In this document: piece after piece, positions 1-7,455 of the stretch
Numbering within the stretch: position 1 is the first letter of the stretch
How the letters are laid out: each line of letters starts with the position of its first letter
Source of the DNA: JAXLWB01 sp046328715
GTDB lineage: Bacteria > Chloroflexota > Anaerolineae > Caldilineales > Caldilineaceae
Assembly (NCBI GenBank): GCA_046328715.1
Contig: JAXLWB010000001.1
Location: 408,089 to 472,088 of the forward strand
Reading direction: 5' to 3'
DNA: 64,000 nt
Position numbers and translations under genes: made by a program
The notes under the pieces: model-generated
What the model was told of the DNA's origin: nothing
Seen by the model: the letters and a program-made list of their open reading frames with translations, nothing else
Database searches by the model: none

Positions 1-488
1 ACGATGTTGCCTTTTTCGCTGCGTTGCCGGAACCGCTCAATGTTTTAGTCATTGCCGAAGATTGGTGTGGGGATGTCATCAACAATCTGCCTGTGTTGGG
101 GCGATTGGCAGCCGCCAGCGGCAAACTCAACCTGCGCGTCTTTCTACGCGACCAAAATCTTGACCTGATTGATCAATATCTCAACCAGGGGCAGTTCCGT
201 TCGATCCCAGTCTTTGTCTTCTTCGATCAAAATTTCCATGAACTTGGGCATTGGATCGAACGCCCCGCACGTGTCACCGAACTGAACGCTAAATTGCGCC
301 AGGAACTTTTTGCCAACGACCCACTCTTGTCGCAATACGCACCGACCACGGCTCCGGCTGATCTCTCAGAGGAAGCGCGCAGTCGTTATATTCAAGCCAC
401 AAGCGCTTTTCGTACGGAGAACCGCCTGCTTTCTGACCATGAGGTCGTACATGAGTTGCGAGAATTGGTGGAGCATGCCACAACCTAA
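1..488 (+). CDS. Thioredoxin-family protein, 5' end outside window
   Basis: The reading frame is open from position 3, so the gene starts upstream of the window and only the last 161 residues are seen. The visible part begins in a thioredoxin-fold strand leading to E-D-W-C-G-D, a single-cysteine version of the thioredoxin active site typical of the thioredoxin_9-type family. A later S-I-P-V-F-V-F-F strand carries the cis-proline (the IPV element) expected in the fold. These proteins are usually cytosolic and of unknown substrate; with one cysteine visible, classical disulfide reduction is unlikely. The gene ends shortly before the first GTTACC promoter array and is probably not part of the downstream operon. 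Fold assignment is good, function is inferred. Confidence 0.75.
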   Translation, partial: DVAFFAALPEPLNVLVIAEDWCGDVINNLPVLGRLAAASGKLNLRVFLRDQNLDLIDQYLNQGQFRSIPVFVFFDQNFHELGHWIERPARVTELNAKLRQELFANDPLLSQYAPTTAPADLSEEARSRYIQATSAFRTENRLLSDHEVVHELRELVEHATT

Positions 489-506
489 CACGAGTAGGCT
501 AAAGCT

Positions 507-561
507 GTTACAGGCTTGTTACCTAGTAGTAACCATGACTGTGACCTCGGCCTGCTATAAT
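507..561 (+). promoter_or_regulatory. Promoter A with four-box GTTACC array
   Basis: GTTACA, GTTACC, GTAACC and GTGACC start at 507, 518, 529 and 541, giving steps of 11, 11 and 12 nt. A TATAAT -10 box at 556-561 lies 15 nt after the start of the last box and has an upstream TG (extended -10). There is no good -35 hexamer, so an activator bound to the array probably replaces it. The same geometry recurs at 4491, 7128, 18431 and 25905. Direct repeats about one helical turn apart next to a -10 are typical of OmpR/PhoB-type regulators; the actual regulator is not in the window. Confidence 0.75.
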
Positions 562-715
562 CGTTGAAGTTGTTCAATTACTATATGGATGTGTCTACCG
601 CACCGGCATAAACACATAAGTGACTGATGGTAAACGAGATGCTGAAGCGTAACCACTCTCGAAGGTCTGTTTGCGCTTCAGCACAAATCAATTTCTCAAG
701 AAAGGAGGAAGACAA

Positions 716-841
716 ATGTATAACAACTTGTTTAGTTACCCAGTAGTTGCTGGTCTTCCTCAGATACTTTCCTCCTGTTGTTCTTCTTGTTGTAGCCACT
801 GTTGTCCGCCACTACCCTGCGAGGCCTGCTGCTGTAGATAG
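716..841 (+). CDS. Cysteine-rich leader peptide A (41 aa)
   Basis: A 41-codon ORF lies between promoter A and the flavin reductase gene. It has a near-perfect Shine-Dalgarno (AAAGGAGGA, about 6 nt from the ATG), the best in this area. Ten of 41 residues are cysteine, all in the C-terminal half, as CC pairs at 21-22, 25-26 and 29-30, then C35 and C38-C40. The N-terminal 20 residues are unremarkable. Its position after a regulon promoter and before a sulfur gene suggests a cysteine-sensing leader peptide whose translation slows when Cys-tRNA is scarce. It could instead be a small metal- or thiol-binding peptide. An opposite-strand 92-codon ORF overlaps it but looks like its shadow, because TGT runs read as Gln codons. 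Confidence 0.65.
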   Translation: MYNNLFSYPVVAGLPQILSSCCSSCCSHCCPPLPCEACCCR

Positions 842-1091
842 CGGGAACCTGCCGCTACCTTAGTTGCTGTCAATCCAAGCCTACCCAATTCGATACATTC
901 TTGTGGACCTGTCTCCAAGTGATGGCGATTTCGCAGATGTAATTCTTGTGTAAGCGCTTTCTGGATTTGCTGCAGCATGACTCGCTGCATGTAACCCGCT
1001 AACTCCGCACACTGGTATTGAGCAAAGCCAAATAACACAACCTAATTCTTACTTCCTGTGCTTGACGAACCCCAAACTTGGCAAGCATGAC
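842..1091. other. Untranslated leader region, no gene seen on +
   Basis: This stretch between leader peptide A and the repeat at 1092 has no supported + strand gene. A GTG-started opposite-strand ORF of 92 codons (760-1038) covers most of it but has only a weak ribosome binding site and is Gln-rich only where it opposes the cysteine codons. I see no intrinsic terminator here, unlike leaders B and C. Confidence 0.4.
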
Positions 1092-1172
1092 TAATAGACA
1101 CACCCTTTAAACATGGCACAATCTACCAAAGAACCCGATGCCGTGAGATTGTGCCATGTTTATGTGTGATCT
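1092..1172. repeat. Short MITE-like hairpin, perfect 16-bp stem
   Basis: The arms at 1109-1124 and 1146-1161 are perfect 16-bp inverted repeats around a 21-nt loop. The left flank TAATAGACA and the following TTTAAAC and GCACAAT segments match the left end of the larger repeat at 11685, so this is probably a shortened member of the same family. No T-run follows, so it is not a standard terminator. It lies in the leader of the flavin reductase gene and ends about 20 nt before its start codon. Confidence 0.55.
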
Positions 1173-1193
1173 CTAAAAGGAGATTGATCACCT

Positions 1194-1760
1194 ATGAGCC
1201 AAGAGCGAAAACCCTTGGTCGCGGTAGGACTTTCAGGCAGCCCATCGCCGAACTCACGTTCGCGCATATTACTGGAACGTACTCTTACCCACCTAGCTGA
1301 ACACAACGTCAGTACCCAATTACTTGATCTCAGTGAGTTGCCTGCCGATGCGCTCTTGGGGCGTCGTCGTGACAGTGTGATTGACACATCGATCCAGCAG
1401 ACAGCAGAGGCAAACATCATTGTATTGGCAACGCCTGTTTATCGCGCGACTTACACGGGACAACTCAAAGCATTTCTAGATTTATTTCCGCAAAACTCGC
1501 TGCGCAATCGTGTAGTTGGGTTAATCGCTACAGGAGCCACACCGCTGCACGGCTTGGCGATCGACCATGGTTTGCGGCCTTTAGTTGCTAGCTTATCTGG
1601 TTTAAGTGCGTCCGAAGCGATCTATGTGACGGATGGGCAATTCCCGGATAAAGCGCAGCTTCCAGATGAAATCCAACAAAGGATTGTCCAGTTGGCGCAC
1701 GAGCTATACGTTCTTGCAAACGGATTGCAACATCCGATTATCCACCATGCCCAACACTAA
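1194..1760 (+). CDS. NADPH-dependent FMN reductase, SsuE/MsuE family
   Basis: This 188-aa flavodoxin-fold reductase reduces FMN with NAD(P)H and hands FMNH2 to two-component monooxygenases. The N-terminal G-x-S-G-S-P-S-P-N-S-R-S phosphate loop (about residues 13-24) and the central T-P-V-Y-R-A-T-Y-T-G-Q-L-K motif (about residues 79-91) are diagnostic of the SsuE group. The ATG follows AAAGGAG at good spacing. It is the first enzyme gene after promoter A and leader peptide A. The four luciferase-like monooxygenases at 8070-14587 need exactly this kind of reduced-flavin supply, so it is probably their cytosolic reductase partner. The exact substrate of the system is not shown by this gene. Confidence 0.9.
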   Translation: MSQERKPLVAVGLSGSPSPNSRSRILLERTLTHLAEHNVSTQLLDLSELPADALLGRRRDSVIDTSIQQTAEANIIVLATPVYRATYTGQLKAFLDLFPQNSLRNRVVGLIATGATPLHGLAIDHGLRPLVASLSGLSASEAIYVTDGQFPDKAQLPDEIQQRIVQLAHELYVLANGLQHPIIHHAQH

Positions 1761-1817
1761 AAAGCGTTGAAGCTTAATTTGGAGTTTATGTGGCTATACA
1801 CAAGAAAGGGAATAGAC

Positions 1818-2363
1818 ATGAAGAAGATCAAGCATCCACTCATTTTGCTTTTTGTAGTGCTATGCACACTGTTTTTGAATGCATGTAGCACAAGTGTTAT
1901 GCAAACGCCCAGCCGTGAAGTCGCCATTACACAAGAGGATGCGTTGGTCGCCCAGGATATCCTGTTGGCGGCATTAACAACGGGTGGGGCTAAACTCACT
2001 GAAGCTGAGTTTAGTAGCTTTCTCACGAAAGCATTGGAAAGCAATAGTGGTCCCAACACTCCAATCAAGCAGATCGTAACCTGGATCGAGCCAGAACAAC
2101 TCTATCTACGACTAACGCTAAAAGAAGATGTCTTGGCTGCAGGACTCGGTAATACGCTTGATTTGGTCGGGAGTCTTGCTGTCAAGGACGGTACCCTTCA
2201 ACTCACCTTGTCAGAGGCTGCAGCCGGTCCTTATCAGGTCACCGGGGCGTTTTTGAAACCAATCGCCGACCAGATCAACGCAGTTTTGGCACAGCAAATT
2301 CCGAATTTGCCGTTGGTTATTACTTTGCAGAGTGGTTCAATCAGCATCCAGGTTGTTCAATAG
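1818..2363 (+). CDS. Small lipoprotein of unknown function
   Basis: This is a 181-aa predicted lipoprotein. The chosen ATG at 1818 follows AAGAAAGGG and starts a classic signal: two lysines, a hydrophobic core and the lipobox L-N-A-C near residue 22. Upstream in-frame codons would add a poor 17-residue extension. The mature part has alternating polar/hydrophobic strands and no recognised catalytic motif. It lies 57 nt after the flavin reductase and 121 nt before an oligopeptide-type binding protein, so it probably shares promoter A and sits at the cell surface. I do not recognise the family. Confidence 0.75.
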   Translation: MKKIKHPLILLFVVLCTLFLNACSTSVMQTPSREVAITQEDALVAQDILLAALTTGGAKLTEAEFSSFLTKALESNSGPNTPIKQIVTWIEPEQLYLRLTLKEDVLAAGLGNTLDLVGSLAVKDGTLQLTLSEAAAGPYQVTGAFLKPIADQINAVLAQQIPNLPLVITLQSGSISIQVVQ

Positions 2364-2484
2364 GTCAGCTCGTTCAATCAGAGGGGCTCTGCGATTACTT
2401 GATAGAATCAATTAAATTGGTAAATCTCAGATTCCTTTGAATCTCTTCTATCCAAACCTTTCAAAATCAAGGAGAAAATTAACA

Positions 2485-4287
2485 ATGCAAGACTGGACAA
2501 AAGATGCTACACAGGTTGAATTGTTTTGGCAGCGCTCACAATCTGCTGGAATCAATCGCCGTAACTTCCTGAAGATTCTCGCCGGTGCTAGTACTGCTCT
2601 CACTTTAGCTGCTTGCGCTCCTGCCGTGACCACTTCACCAACCGTAAGCGAAGCCACCGAACCCGCTGCCGCTGAGGAGGCGACAGCAGGCACTCCCGTC
2701 GTCGATGCCGAACAGGTCTTTCGCTCTCCCACTGACACAGAGCCAGCCAGCCATGACTTCAACAAAGATCTCTACTGTGGCGGCAACAGTTCCTTGTTTG
2801 CTGGCCTCACAAGATTTGACACCGACTATATTCCACAACCCTATGTGGCTGAGAAGTGGTCACTCAATGAAACTGGAGATGTCTATACTGTCAGCCTCAA
2901 GCCTGGGCAGAAATGGAGCAATGGCGACCCTGTGACTGCACATGATTTTGAATGGTCCTTTAAACGCCAACTTGACCCAGCTACCGGAGCGTCGTACGCA
3001 GCGTTTTTGTTCGATCTAAAAAATGCTGAAGCCTTTAATACCAGTAAAGCAGGAATCAGTGCAGACGATGTAGGTATCAAAGCAATCGACGATTTAACCC
3101 TGGAAATTACCCTGGAAGGACCTCGTGGTTATTTCCCAACGGTGTTGGCTTATGCTGCTGCTTTGCCTGCTCATCGCGGCGCAGTAGAAAAGTTTGGCGA
3201 TAAGTGGACCGAAGCAGGCAACATTGTTACCAATGGTCCCTGGAAGTTGGTGGAATGGGACCATGAGCGCCAATTGGTCTACGAACGCAATGATGACTTC
3301 GTGCTTGAACCCAAACCCAAGTTGCGTAAGTTGATCACACCGATCATTGCCAGTGACGCACAACTGGCCGCCTATGAAGGGGGAGAAATTGATCGTGCTT
3401 TTGTGTCCTTTGGCGAGCTTGCACGTTTGCAGAATGACCCGGTATTGGCGAAAGAGGTACATCAATTCTCACAAACTGGGGCCTTCTACCTGGCACCTTC
3501 CTATAGTCAAAAACCTTTTGATCTTAAAGAAGTCCGTTTAGCACTCAACCACGCTATTGATCGCGACTCTTTGGTCAAATCTGTCCTTGGGGGAATTGGT
3601 CTTCCTGCCTACACATTTGGTCCACCGGATGCGCCAGGCTATCTCAACCCAGAGAAATATCCCTGGGTCAAAGAGCTGACTGAATATAATCCGCAAAAGG
3701 CGCTTGATCTGCTTAAGGGAACTCCCTATGAAGGTGGCAAAAATTGGCCCGCAGTGACCCTGACCTACCGCAATGACGAACTGGCTGGAATTCCTGGGCT
3801 GGCGGCTCAGGCGATCCAGGCTTTCCTTAAGCAGAATCTTGGCTTGGAGATCACCCTGGAAGCGTTGGAGGGTAAAGCCTTCCGCGAAAAAATGTGGGCA
3901 CACAAAATTCAACTCAACTACGTACGCTGGTATATGGACTATCCAGATCCCAATAACAACTTCTTCTTTGCTTGGTACTCCAGCCGGGCCAGTGGTTCGC
4001 GTCACGAATATAAAGACCCCGAATTCGATAAAATTGTGGTCGAGGCTGCGGCGACAAATGATTGGGATAAACGACTGGAACTCTATGCCTCGGCTGAAAA
4101 ACGGCAACTCGAAGATGGCGCAGCCACTTATGTCTACTACCCATTTGGTGTCCGTGTTTACAAACCTTGGGTCCAGGGTTTACCTGTCAACTCGAATGGC
4201 CTAGCGGTACAAGATTGGAACATCTACACTGGCTTGCTGCAGGAAGTGTATATCGTTGATGCCCCAGATCGACCGACGTTGAGCTAA
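2485..4287 (+). CDS. Extracellular solute-binding protein, OppA/SBP family 5
   Basis: This 600-aa ABC-type binding protein belongs to the oligopeptide/nickel group. It starts at the ATG after AAGGAG (2485). The N-terminus is a Tat-like lipoprotein signal with R-R-N-F-L-K and a lipobox ending A-A-C near residue 44. The family-5 signature region (V-Y-T-V-S-L-K-P-G-Q-K-W-S-N-G-D-P-V-T) is near residues 133-151. No permease or ATPase genes for a peptide transporter are adjacent, so it is an orphan or works with subunits elsewhere. Binding proteins of this class accompany the KPN_01858-type luciferase-like monooxygenase in other genomes (from memory), so the ligand may be a sulfur-containing peptide or amino-acid derivative. 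The ligand is inference. Confidence 0.88.
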   Translation: MQDWTKDATQVELFWQRSQSAGINRRNFLKILAGASTALTLAACAPAVTTSPTVSEATEPAAAEEATAGTPVVDAEQVFRSPTDTEPASHDFNKDLYCGGNSSLFAGLTRFDTDYIPQPYVAEKWSLNETGDVYTVSLKPGQKWSNGDPVTAHDFEWSFKRQLDPATGASYAAFLFDLKNAEAFNTSKAGISADDVGIKAIDDLTLEITLEGPRGYFPTVLAYAAALPAHRGAVEKFGDKWTEAGNIVTNGPWKLVEWDHERQLVYERNDDFVLEPKPKLRKLITPIIASDAQLAAYEGGEIDRAFVSFGELARLQNDPVLAKEVHQFSQTGAFYLAPSYSQKPFDLKEVRLALNHAIDRDSLVKSVLGGIGLPAYTFGPPDAPGYLNPEKYPWVKELTEYNPQKALDLLKGTPYEGGKNWPAVTLTYRNDELAGIPGLAAQAIQAFLKQNLGLEITLEALEGKAFREKMWAHKIQLNYVRWYMDYPDPNNNFFFAWYSSRASGSRHEYKDPEFDKIVVEAAATNDWDKRLELYASAEKRQLEDGAATYVYYPFGVRVYKPWVQGLPVNSNGLAVQDWNIYTGLLQEVYIVDAPDRPTLS

Positions 4288-4337
4288 AGGAGGCGAAAGT
4301 CTCCACAGTATCGCATTGTTGAATGTGGTATTGTGTA

Positions 4338-4372
4338 GAGAAGAGAATGGAATGAGAGGCCATTCTCTTCTC
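4338..4372 (+). terminator. Probable terminator after the binding protein gene
   Basis: A perfect 13-bp inverted repeat (4338-4350 with 4360-4372) with a 9-nt loop lies 50 nt after the stop codon. The following stretch is pyrimidine-rich but lacks an uninterrupted T-run. It probably ends the promoter A transcript. Confidence 0.5.
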
Positions 4373-4389
4373 CGTTTCTCCTTCTTGGT

Positions 4390-4435
4390 CTTTGCCTGGG
4401 TTGACAGGTGATAGGTTCTATCATCCCAGGCAAAG
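4390..4435. other. Nested inverted repeat before promoter B
   Basis: The outer arms CTTTGCCTGGG (4390-4400) and CCCAGGCAAAG (4425-4435) are perfectly complementary, and inside them TGATAG (4409-4414) pairs with CTATCA (4418-4423). It could be a second hairpin of a terminator pair or an operator for a dimeric regulator. It lies 56 nt upstream of the first box of promoter B. Confidence 0.4.
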
Positions 4436-4490
4436 CATACCTGCCTGAAGCGTATTGTGAAAGGGTATTATGGTTTATCTATGAAAATTT

Positions 4491-4545
4491 GTCACCAATT
4501 TGTTACCAGGATAATACTACGTTTGTTACACCGACCCTGTATTGT
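4491..4545 (+). promoter_or_regulatory. Promoter B with four-box array
   Basis: GTCACC (4491), GTTACC (4502), a degenerate third box AATACT (4513) and GTTACA (4525) keep the 11-11-12 spacing of promoter A. A TATTGT -10 candidate starts at 4540, again 15 nt after the last box. It drives leader peptide B and, past an attenuator, the genes from 4970. Confidence 0.75.
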
Positions 4546-4691
4546 TAGCAGGCAGTAACTACTTGGCCCTAGAGCAGTGGATATTGGGTAATGCGGATTT
4601 TTACGATAGGGAAGTAAATCCGTGTATCCTGATATCGGTGGCTCCAGGGCTGGGCAGCTACAATTGACAAAACTTTCTGAACGCAAAACCT

Positions 4692-4808
4692 ATGACACAC
4701 ATGCGATTCGTCTCAACCCAATCCACCTGTTGTTGTTCCTGTACAGTGCGGAGGCAGTGGCCTTCATCTCTGGTGCAACAACGCCGATGGGCATGGTGTT
4801 TGCACTAA
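4692..4808 (+). CDS. Cysteine-rich leader peptide B (38 aa)
   Basis: This 38-codon ORF is homologous to leader C at 7217. Both are exactly 38 residues, with cysteines at 13, 14, 15 and 17 followed by the shared segment T-V-R-R-Q-W-P-S-S-L. Identity at the DNA level is very high across codons 17-30. The ribosome binding site is weak, and an alternative ATG lies three codons in. The Cys codons end 5 nt before RNA segment 1 of the attenuator (4748). This is the arrangement of an amino-acid leader peptide in which a ribosome stalled on control codons covers an RNA pairing segment. A secreted or binding role for the peptide is less likely because the conservation follows the RNA pairing segments. 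Confidence 0.65.
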   Translation: MTHMRFVSTQSTCCCSCTVRRQWPSSLVQQRRWAWCLH

Positions 4809-4937
4809 GCATGAAATCCTCACTGCTTCCGCTCACTGCATAGTGGGAGGCGGTGGGAACAAGCGCACCATGCTCACGTAGAGAATCTGAGCAAACGGTA
4901 AGAGCGTCACCGCAGAGAAGGGTGACGCTCTTTTTTT
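4748..4937 (+). promoter_or_regulatory. Attenuator B: competing RNA pairings
   Basis: Segment 1 (4748-4759, GCGGAGGCAGTG, inside leader B) pairs with segment 2 (4821-4832, CACTGCTTCCGC) with a single G-U. Segment 3 (4849-4855, GGCGGTG) can pair with CACCGC at 4908-4913, which is the 5' arm and loop edge of the terminator, so that pairing excludes the terminator. Segment 2 can also pair with segment 3 through G-U pairs. The same segments exist in attenuator C. Which state is on at low cysteine cannot be decided by eye. Confidence 0.6.
4900..4937 (+). terminator. Intrinsic terminator of attenuator B
   Basis: AAGAGCGTCACC (4900-4911) pairs perfectly with GGTGACGCTCTT (4921-4932), with a 9-nt loop, and seven T residues end at 4937. 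It lies between leader B and the gene at 4970, so it terminates inside the leader, not after a gene. The stem is identical to the one at 7419. Confidence 0.85.
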
Positions 4938-4969
4938 ATGTCTGACGAAGATACAAATGGAGACTTCTT

Positions 4970-5290
4970 ATGTCACAGCCCAGTTTACACGACCCAGCCA
5001 GCGAACTCTCTTTGCGTGAGCGAACTTATGCCAATCTTGCATTGGCGCTTAGCAACGATGGCGCTCTGGGGAAACCTGAACACTCTGAGCATCTGCGCAA
5101 CGATGGCCTGAACGAAGAGGAAGTGGCGCAGGTTTTTAAGTTTGCTGCACTCTTTCGTTTTTGGCAGCAACGGCAAGAGGAGCAAAGTTTGCAGGTCGAG
5201 CAAACAACAGATCAGCACCTGCAACCTGCACTTTTTGGTAGCCTACCCTACTTCTTTGAAGGCACAAACCCCTTTGCTGCCGGAAAGTGA
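4970..5290 (+). CDS. Hypothetical 106-aa protein
   Basis: This short protein starts at an ATG preceded by GGAG at 7-nt spacing, directly after attenuator B. It is acidic and mostly helical in appearance: an N-terminal segment S-L-R-E-R-T-Y-A-N-L-A-L-A-L, then a central helix-like E-E-E-V-A-Q-V-F-K-F-A-A-L-F-R-F-W. No signal peptide or cysteine is present. I do not recognise the family. It is followed within a few bases by the nitroreductase-like gene and is probably co-translated with it. Its position as first gene of an attenuated sulfur operon suggests an accessory role in that pathway. Confidence 0.65.
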   Translation: MSQPSLHDPASELSLRERTYANLALALSNDGALGKPEHSEHLRNDGLNEEEVAQVFKFAALFRFWQQRQEEQSLQVEQTTDQHLQPALFGSLPYFFEGTNPFAAGK

Positions 5291-5295
5291 AGCAT

Positions 5296-6072
5296 ATGCC
5301 TTCTTTGCACACATCGGTAATCGAACAGATTCATCGTCATGCCTCAGTCCGTCAATATAAGCCAGATCCGATTTCGCAGGAGTGGATTGAGACGATTGTG
5401 GCTGCTGGGCAACGCGCCGCCACCTCTTCCAATTTACAGACGTATGCGGTGATTGCAGTTACCGATCCGAGCAAACGAGCAGAACTGGCCCGACTGTGCG
5501 GCAATCAAGCTCATATTGCTCAGGCTCCAGTCTTTCTAGCCTGGTGTGCTGACCTTAGCAAACTTGATCGGGCCGCTCAACTCCGCCGCTTGCCACATAG
5601 CCATTCTACCGTTGAAAGCTTCTTGATGGCAGCGGTGGACGTCGCCTTGGCAGCGCAAAATGCGGTCTTGGCGGCGGAATCCTTGGGTTTGGGGACCTGT
5701 TACATCGGCGGTTTGCGCAATCATCCGCGCACCATTATTCAATTGTTGAGTTTGCCTCGGCTCGTTTTTCCGATCACCGGCCTAACCGTGGGTTGGCCCG
5801 CAGTTGCGCCAGCCACTCGCCCGCGCCTGCCCCAACGAGCGATTCTACATTGGGAAGGGTATAGCCGCGAACACGAAGATAGCGCCCTTCATGAATACGA
5901 TCAGACAATGGCTGCTACCGGAATCTACGAGCACCGCCAAGTACCTGTGCCAGACAAGCCTGACGAAGTTGAGAATTATGGCTGGTTGGAACATAGCGCA
6001 CGTCGTGTGTCGCAACCGCAGCGTATCGAATTGAGCCAAGTGGTGCGCGAGCAAGGTTTCGATTTGCAGTAG
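5296..6072 (+). CDS. Nitroreductase-family flavoprotein, NfsA/FRP type
   Basis: This 258-aa FMN-dependent NAD(P)H oxidoreductase shows H-x-S-V-R-Q-Y near residue 16 (the FMN-phosphate arginine motif H-R-S-x-R) and an A-A-T-S-S-N-L-Q segment near residue 42, matching the A-x-S-S-N-x-Q signature of the NfsA/Frp branch. A G-L-G-T-C-Y-I-G-G loop is near residue 134. The ATG at 5296 follows GGAAAG; a GTG at 5287 overlapping the upstream stop is possible. It lies in the promoter B operon, so it may supply reduced flavin to the monooxygenases or act on a sulfur-bearing substrate. The family is clear, the substrate is not. Confidence 0.85.
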   Translation: MPSLHTSVIEQIHRHASVRQYKPDPISQEWIETIVAAGQRAATSSNLQTYAVIAVTDPSKRAELARLCGNQAHIAQAPVFLAWCADLSKLDRAAQLRRLPHSHSTVESFLMAAVDVALAAQNAVLAAESLGLGTCYIGGLRNHPRTIIQLLSLPRLVFPITGLTVGWPAVAPATRPRLPQRAILHWEGYSREHEDSALHEYDQTMAATGIYEHRQVPVPDKPDEVENYGWLEHSARRVSQPQRIELSQVVREQGFDLQ

Positions 6073-6172
6073 GCAGGTTCCCAGAAAGATGCACTTGTCA
6101 GATTGAAAGGGAAAAATCGGAGCGGTTTTTTGGGAGAAATGCCCAAGTTCCAAGCAAAAAGGAGCAGATGAT

Positions 6173-7069
6173 ATGAGTATCAATAGGATAGCAAGCTATG
6201 TTCGACAGATAGAAGCATGGCGTCACCAGCGTGAAGAGGAACTGCGTGCCCCTGACGGATGGTTCTCTTTGACAGGGCTTTTCCCACTCCAAGATGGTTA
6301 TTATACAGTGGGTAGTAACCCAGCCAGCGACATCTCCCTGCCTGCCCGTGCACCTGACCATGTAGGTGTGATCGAGTTTCGTAAAGGTAAGGCAAAACTA
6401 AATGTTGCGCTACCCGGACAGGTACTGGTCGAAGGTCTGCCGTTGCGCCAAATCGAATTAACGGACAATGGTGATCGTAAAAAGCCAACACTGGTGACTG
6501 TTGGCACGGTTACCCTCTTTCTTCACAAATTTGGCGATCAATATGCGATTCGTGTTAAAGACAGCACAAATCCAGCCATTGCTGCGTTTGCCGGTTGTGT
6601 CTGGTATGACGTACAGCCAGACTATCGCATACAGGGCAAGTTTCGTGCATATCAAACGCCCCAACTTCTTCCGATCAAAACCATTGTCGACACCAACACT
6701 GTCTACAATAGTGTCGGTACTTTGGACTTCACACTGCATGGACACCCCTTTAGCCTCTTAGCGACCGATCGAGGACAACCCGATCAACTCTTCGTCAGCT
6801 TTCGCGATGCAACCGCTGGCAAGCAAACCTATGGTCCAGGGCGCTTTTTAAGTGTAGATCTGGATGCGGAGGGCAACGCCTGGCTAGACTTTAACAAAGC
6901 ATACAACCCGCCCTGTGCCTTCAGTCCCTATGCAACCTGTCCCTTACCTCCACAGGAGAACATACTTCCTCTTGCCATCGAGGCGGGCGAGCGGACTTGG
7001 AAAATCAAGCTAACACTTCCAGCTGACAAAATAGCACATCGATCACTACAACTAGCGGGTGGAGCTTAA
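6173..7069 (+). CDS. DUF1684 family protein
   Basis: This 298-aa cytosolic protein of the DUF1684 family has the typical start W-R-x-x-R-E-E-E-L-R-A-P-D-G-W-F-S-L-T-G-L near residues 16-36 and the C-terminal D-F-N-K-A-Y-N-P-P-C-A-F-S-P-Y motif that defines the group. A beta-rich middle is visible. AAGGAG lies 8 nt before the ATG. The biochemical role of DUF1684 is not established to my knowledge. It is the last gene of the promoter B operon; the next promoter array begins 58 nt after its stop. Confidence 0.85.
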   Translation: MSINRIASYVRQIEAWRHQREEELRAPDGWFSLTGLFPLQDGYYTVGSNPASDISLPARAPDHVGVIEFRKGKAKLNVALPGQVLVEGLPLRQIELTDNGDRKKPTLVTVGTVTLFLHKFGDQYAIRVKDSTNPAIAAFAGCVWYDVQPDYRIQGKFRAYQTPQLLPIKTIVDTNTVYNSVGTLDFTLHGHPFSLLATDRGQPDQLFVSFRDATAGKQTYGPGRFLSVDLDAEGNAWLDFNKAYNPPCAFSPYATCPLPPQENILPLAIEAGERTWKIKLTLPADKIAHRSLQLAGGA

Positions 7070-7127
7070 CTTATCATCAAATCATATGGACTGTATGGCC
7101 GTAGCCTAGCGCACGAAGGCGAAATCT

Positions 7128-7182
7128 ATTACCAATTTGTTACCAGATAAAGACTGGGTTTGTTACCTGGAGCCGCTACTCT
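7128..7182 (+). promoter_or_regulatory. Promoter C with four-box array
   Basis: ATTACC (7128), GTTACC (7139), degenerate AAGACT (7150) and GTTACC (7162) again sit 11, 11 and 12 nt apart. A weak TACTCT -10 candidate starts at 7177, 15 nt after the last box. It drives leader C and the acetyltransferase/monooxygenase operon. Confidence 0.75.
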
Positions 7183-7216
7183 TAACCGAGAATGTAAATC
7201 AACGCAGGAAACTAAC

Positions 7217-7333
7217 ATGTCAACTCTTTTGTTTGTGTCAACCCAATTCCCATGTTGTTGTTTGTGTACAGTGCGGAGGCAGTGGCCTTCATCTCTGCTG
7301 CAACAAGGTGGCTGGTTGCGTCACAGGCAATGA
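7217..7333 (+). CDS. Cysteine-rich leader peptide C (38 aa)
   Basis: This 38-codon ORF has AGGAAA about 5 nt before its ATG. It is a homologue of leader B: F-V-S-T-Q, then cysteines 13-15 and 17, then T-V-R-R-Q-W-P-S-S-L and Q-Q. After codon 30 the two diverge but stop at the same length. Cysteine codons precede attenuator segment 1 (7273) by 5 nt. The most economical reading is a cysteine-codon leader peptide for the operon at 7532-14587. A longer overlapping ORF in another frame (7137-7457) covers it but runs into the terminator and has no support. Confidence 0.7.
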   Translation: MSTLLFVSTQFPCCCLCTVRRQWPSSLLQQGGWLRHRQ

Positions 7334-7455
7334 GATGACGAACCCTACTGCTTCCGCTGACTGCAACTCGGACTGCGGTGAGGGCAAATACAACAAGATT
7401 AAATTCTTTTGGACTTGCAAGAGCGTCACCGCAAAAGGGGTGACGCTCTTTTTTT
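7273..7455 (+). promoter_or_regulatory. Attenuator C: competing RNA pairings
   Basis: Segment 1 (7273-7284, GCGGAGGCAGTG) is identical to that of attenuator B and pairs with segment 2 ACTGCTTCCGC (7347-7357). Segment 3 GCGGTGA (7375-7381) is perfectly complementary to TCACCGC (7426-7432) in the terminator 5' arm and loop. The sequences between the segments are not conserved with attenuator B, while the pairing segments are. That is evidence for selection on RNA structure. Confidence 0.6.
7419..7455 (+). terminator. Intrinsic terminator of attenuator C
   Basis: AAGAGCGTCACC (7419-7430) pairs with GGTGACGCTCTT (7439-7450), with an 8-nt loop and a T-run to 7455. The stem is identical to that at 4900, and it sits upstream of the acetyltransferase gene. 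Confidence 0.85.

Noticed and set aside
760..1038. 92-codon opposite-strand ORF (GTG start, Gln-rich end) over leader peptide A
   Set aside because: Its Gln/Glu-rich tail is what TGT-TGT runs give on the other strand; the ribosome binding site is weak, and the + strand peptide has a strong one plus a regulon promoter. Kept as an alternative reading only.
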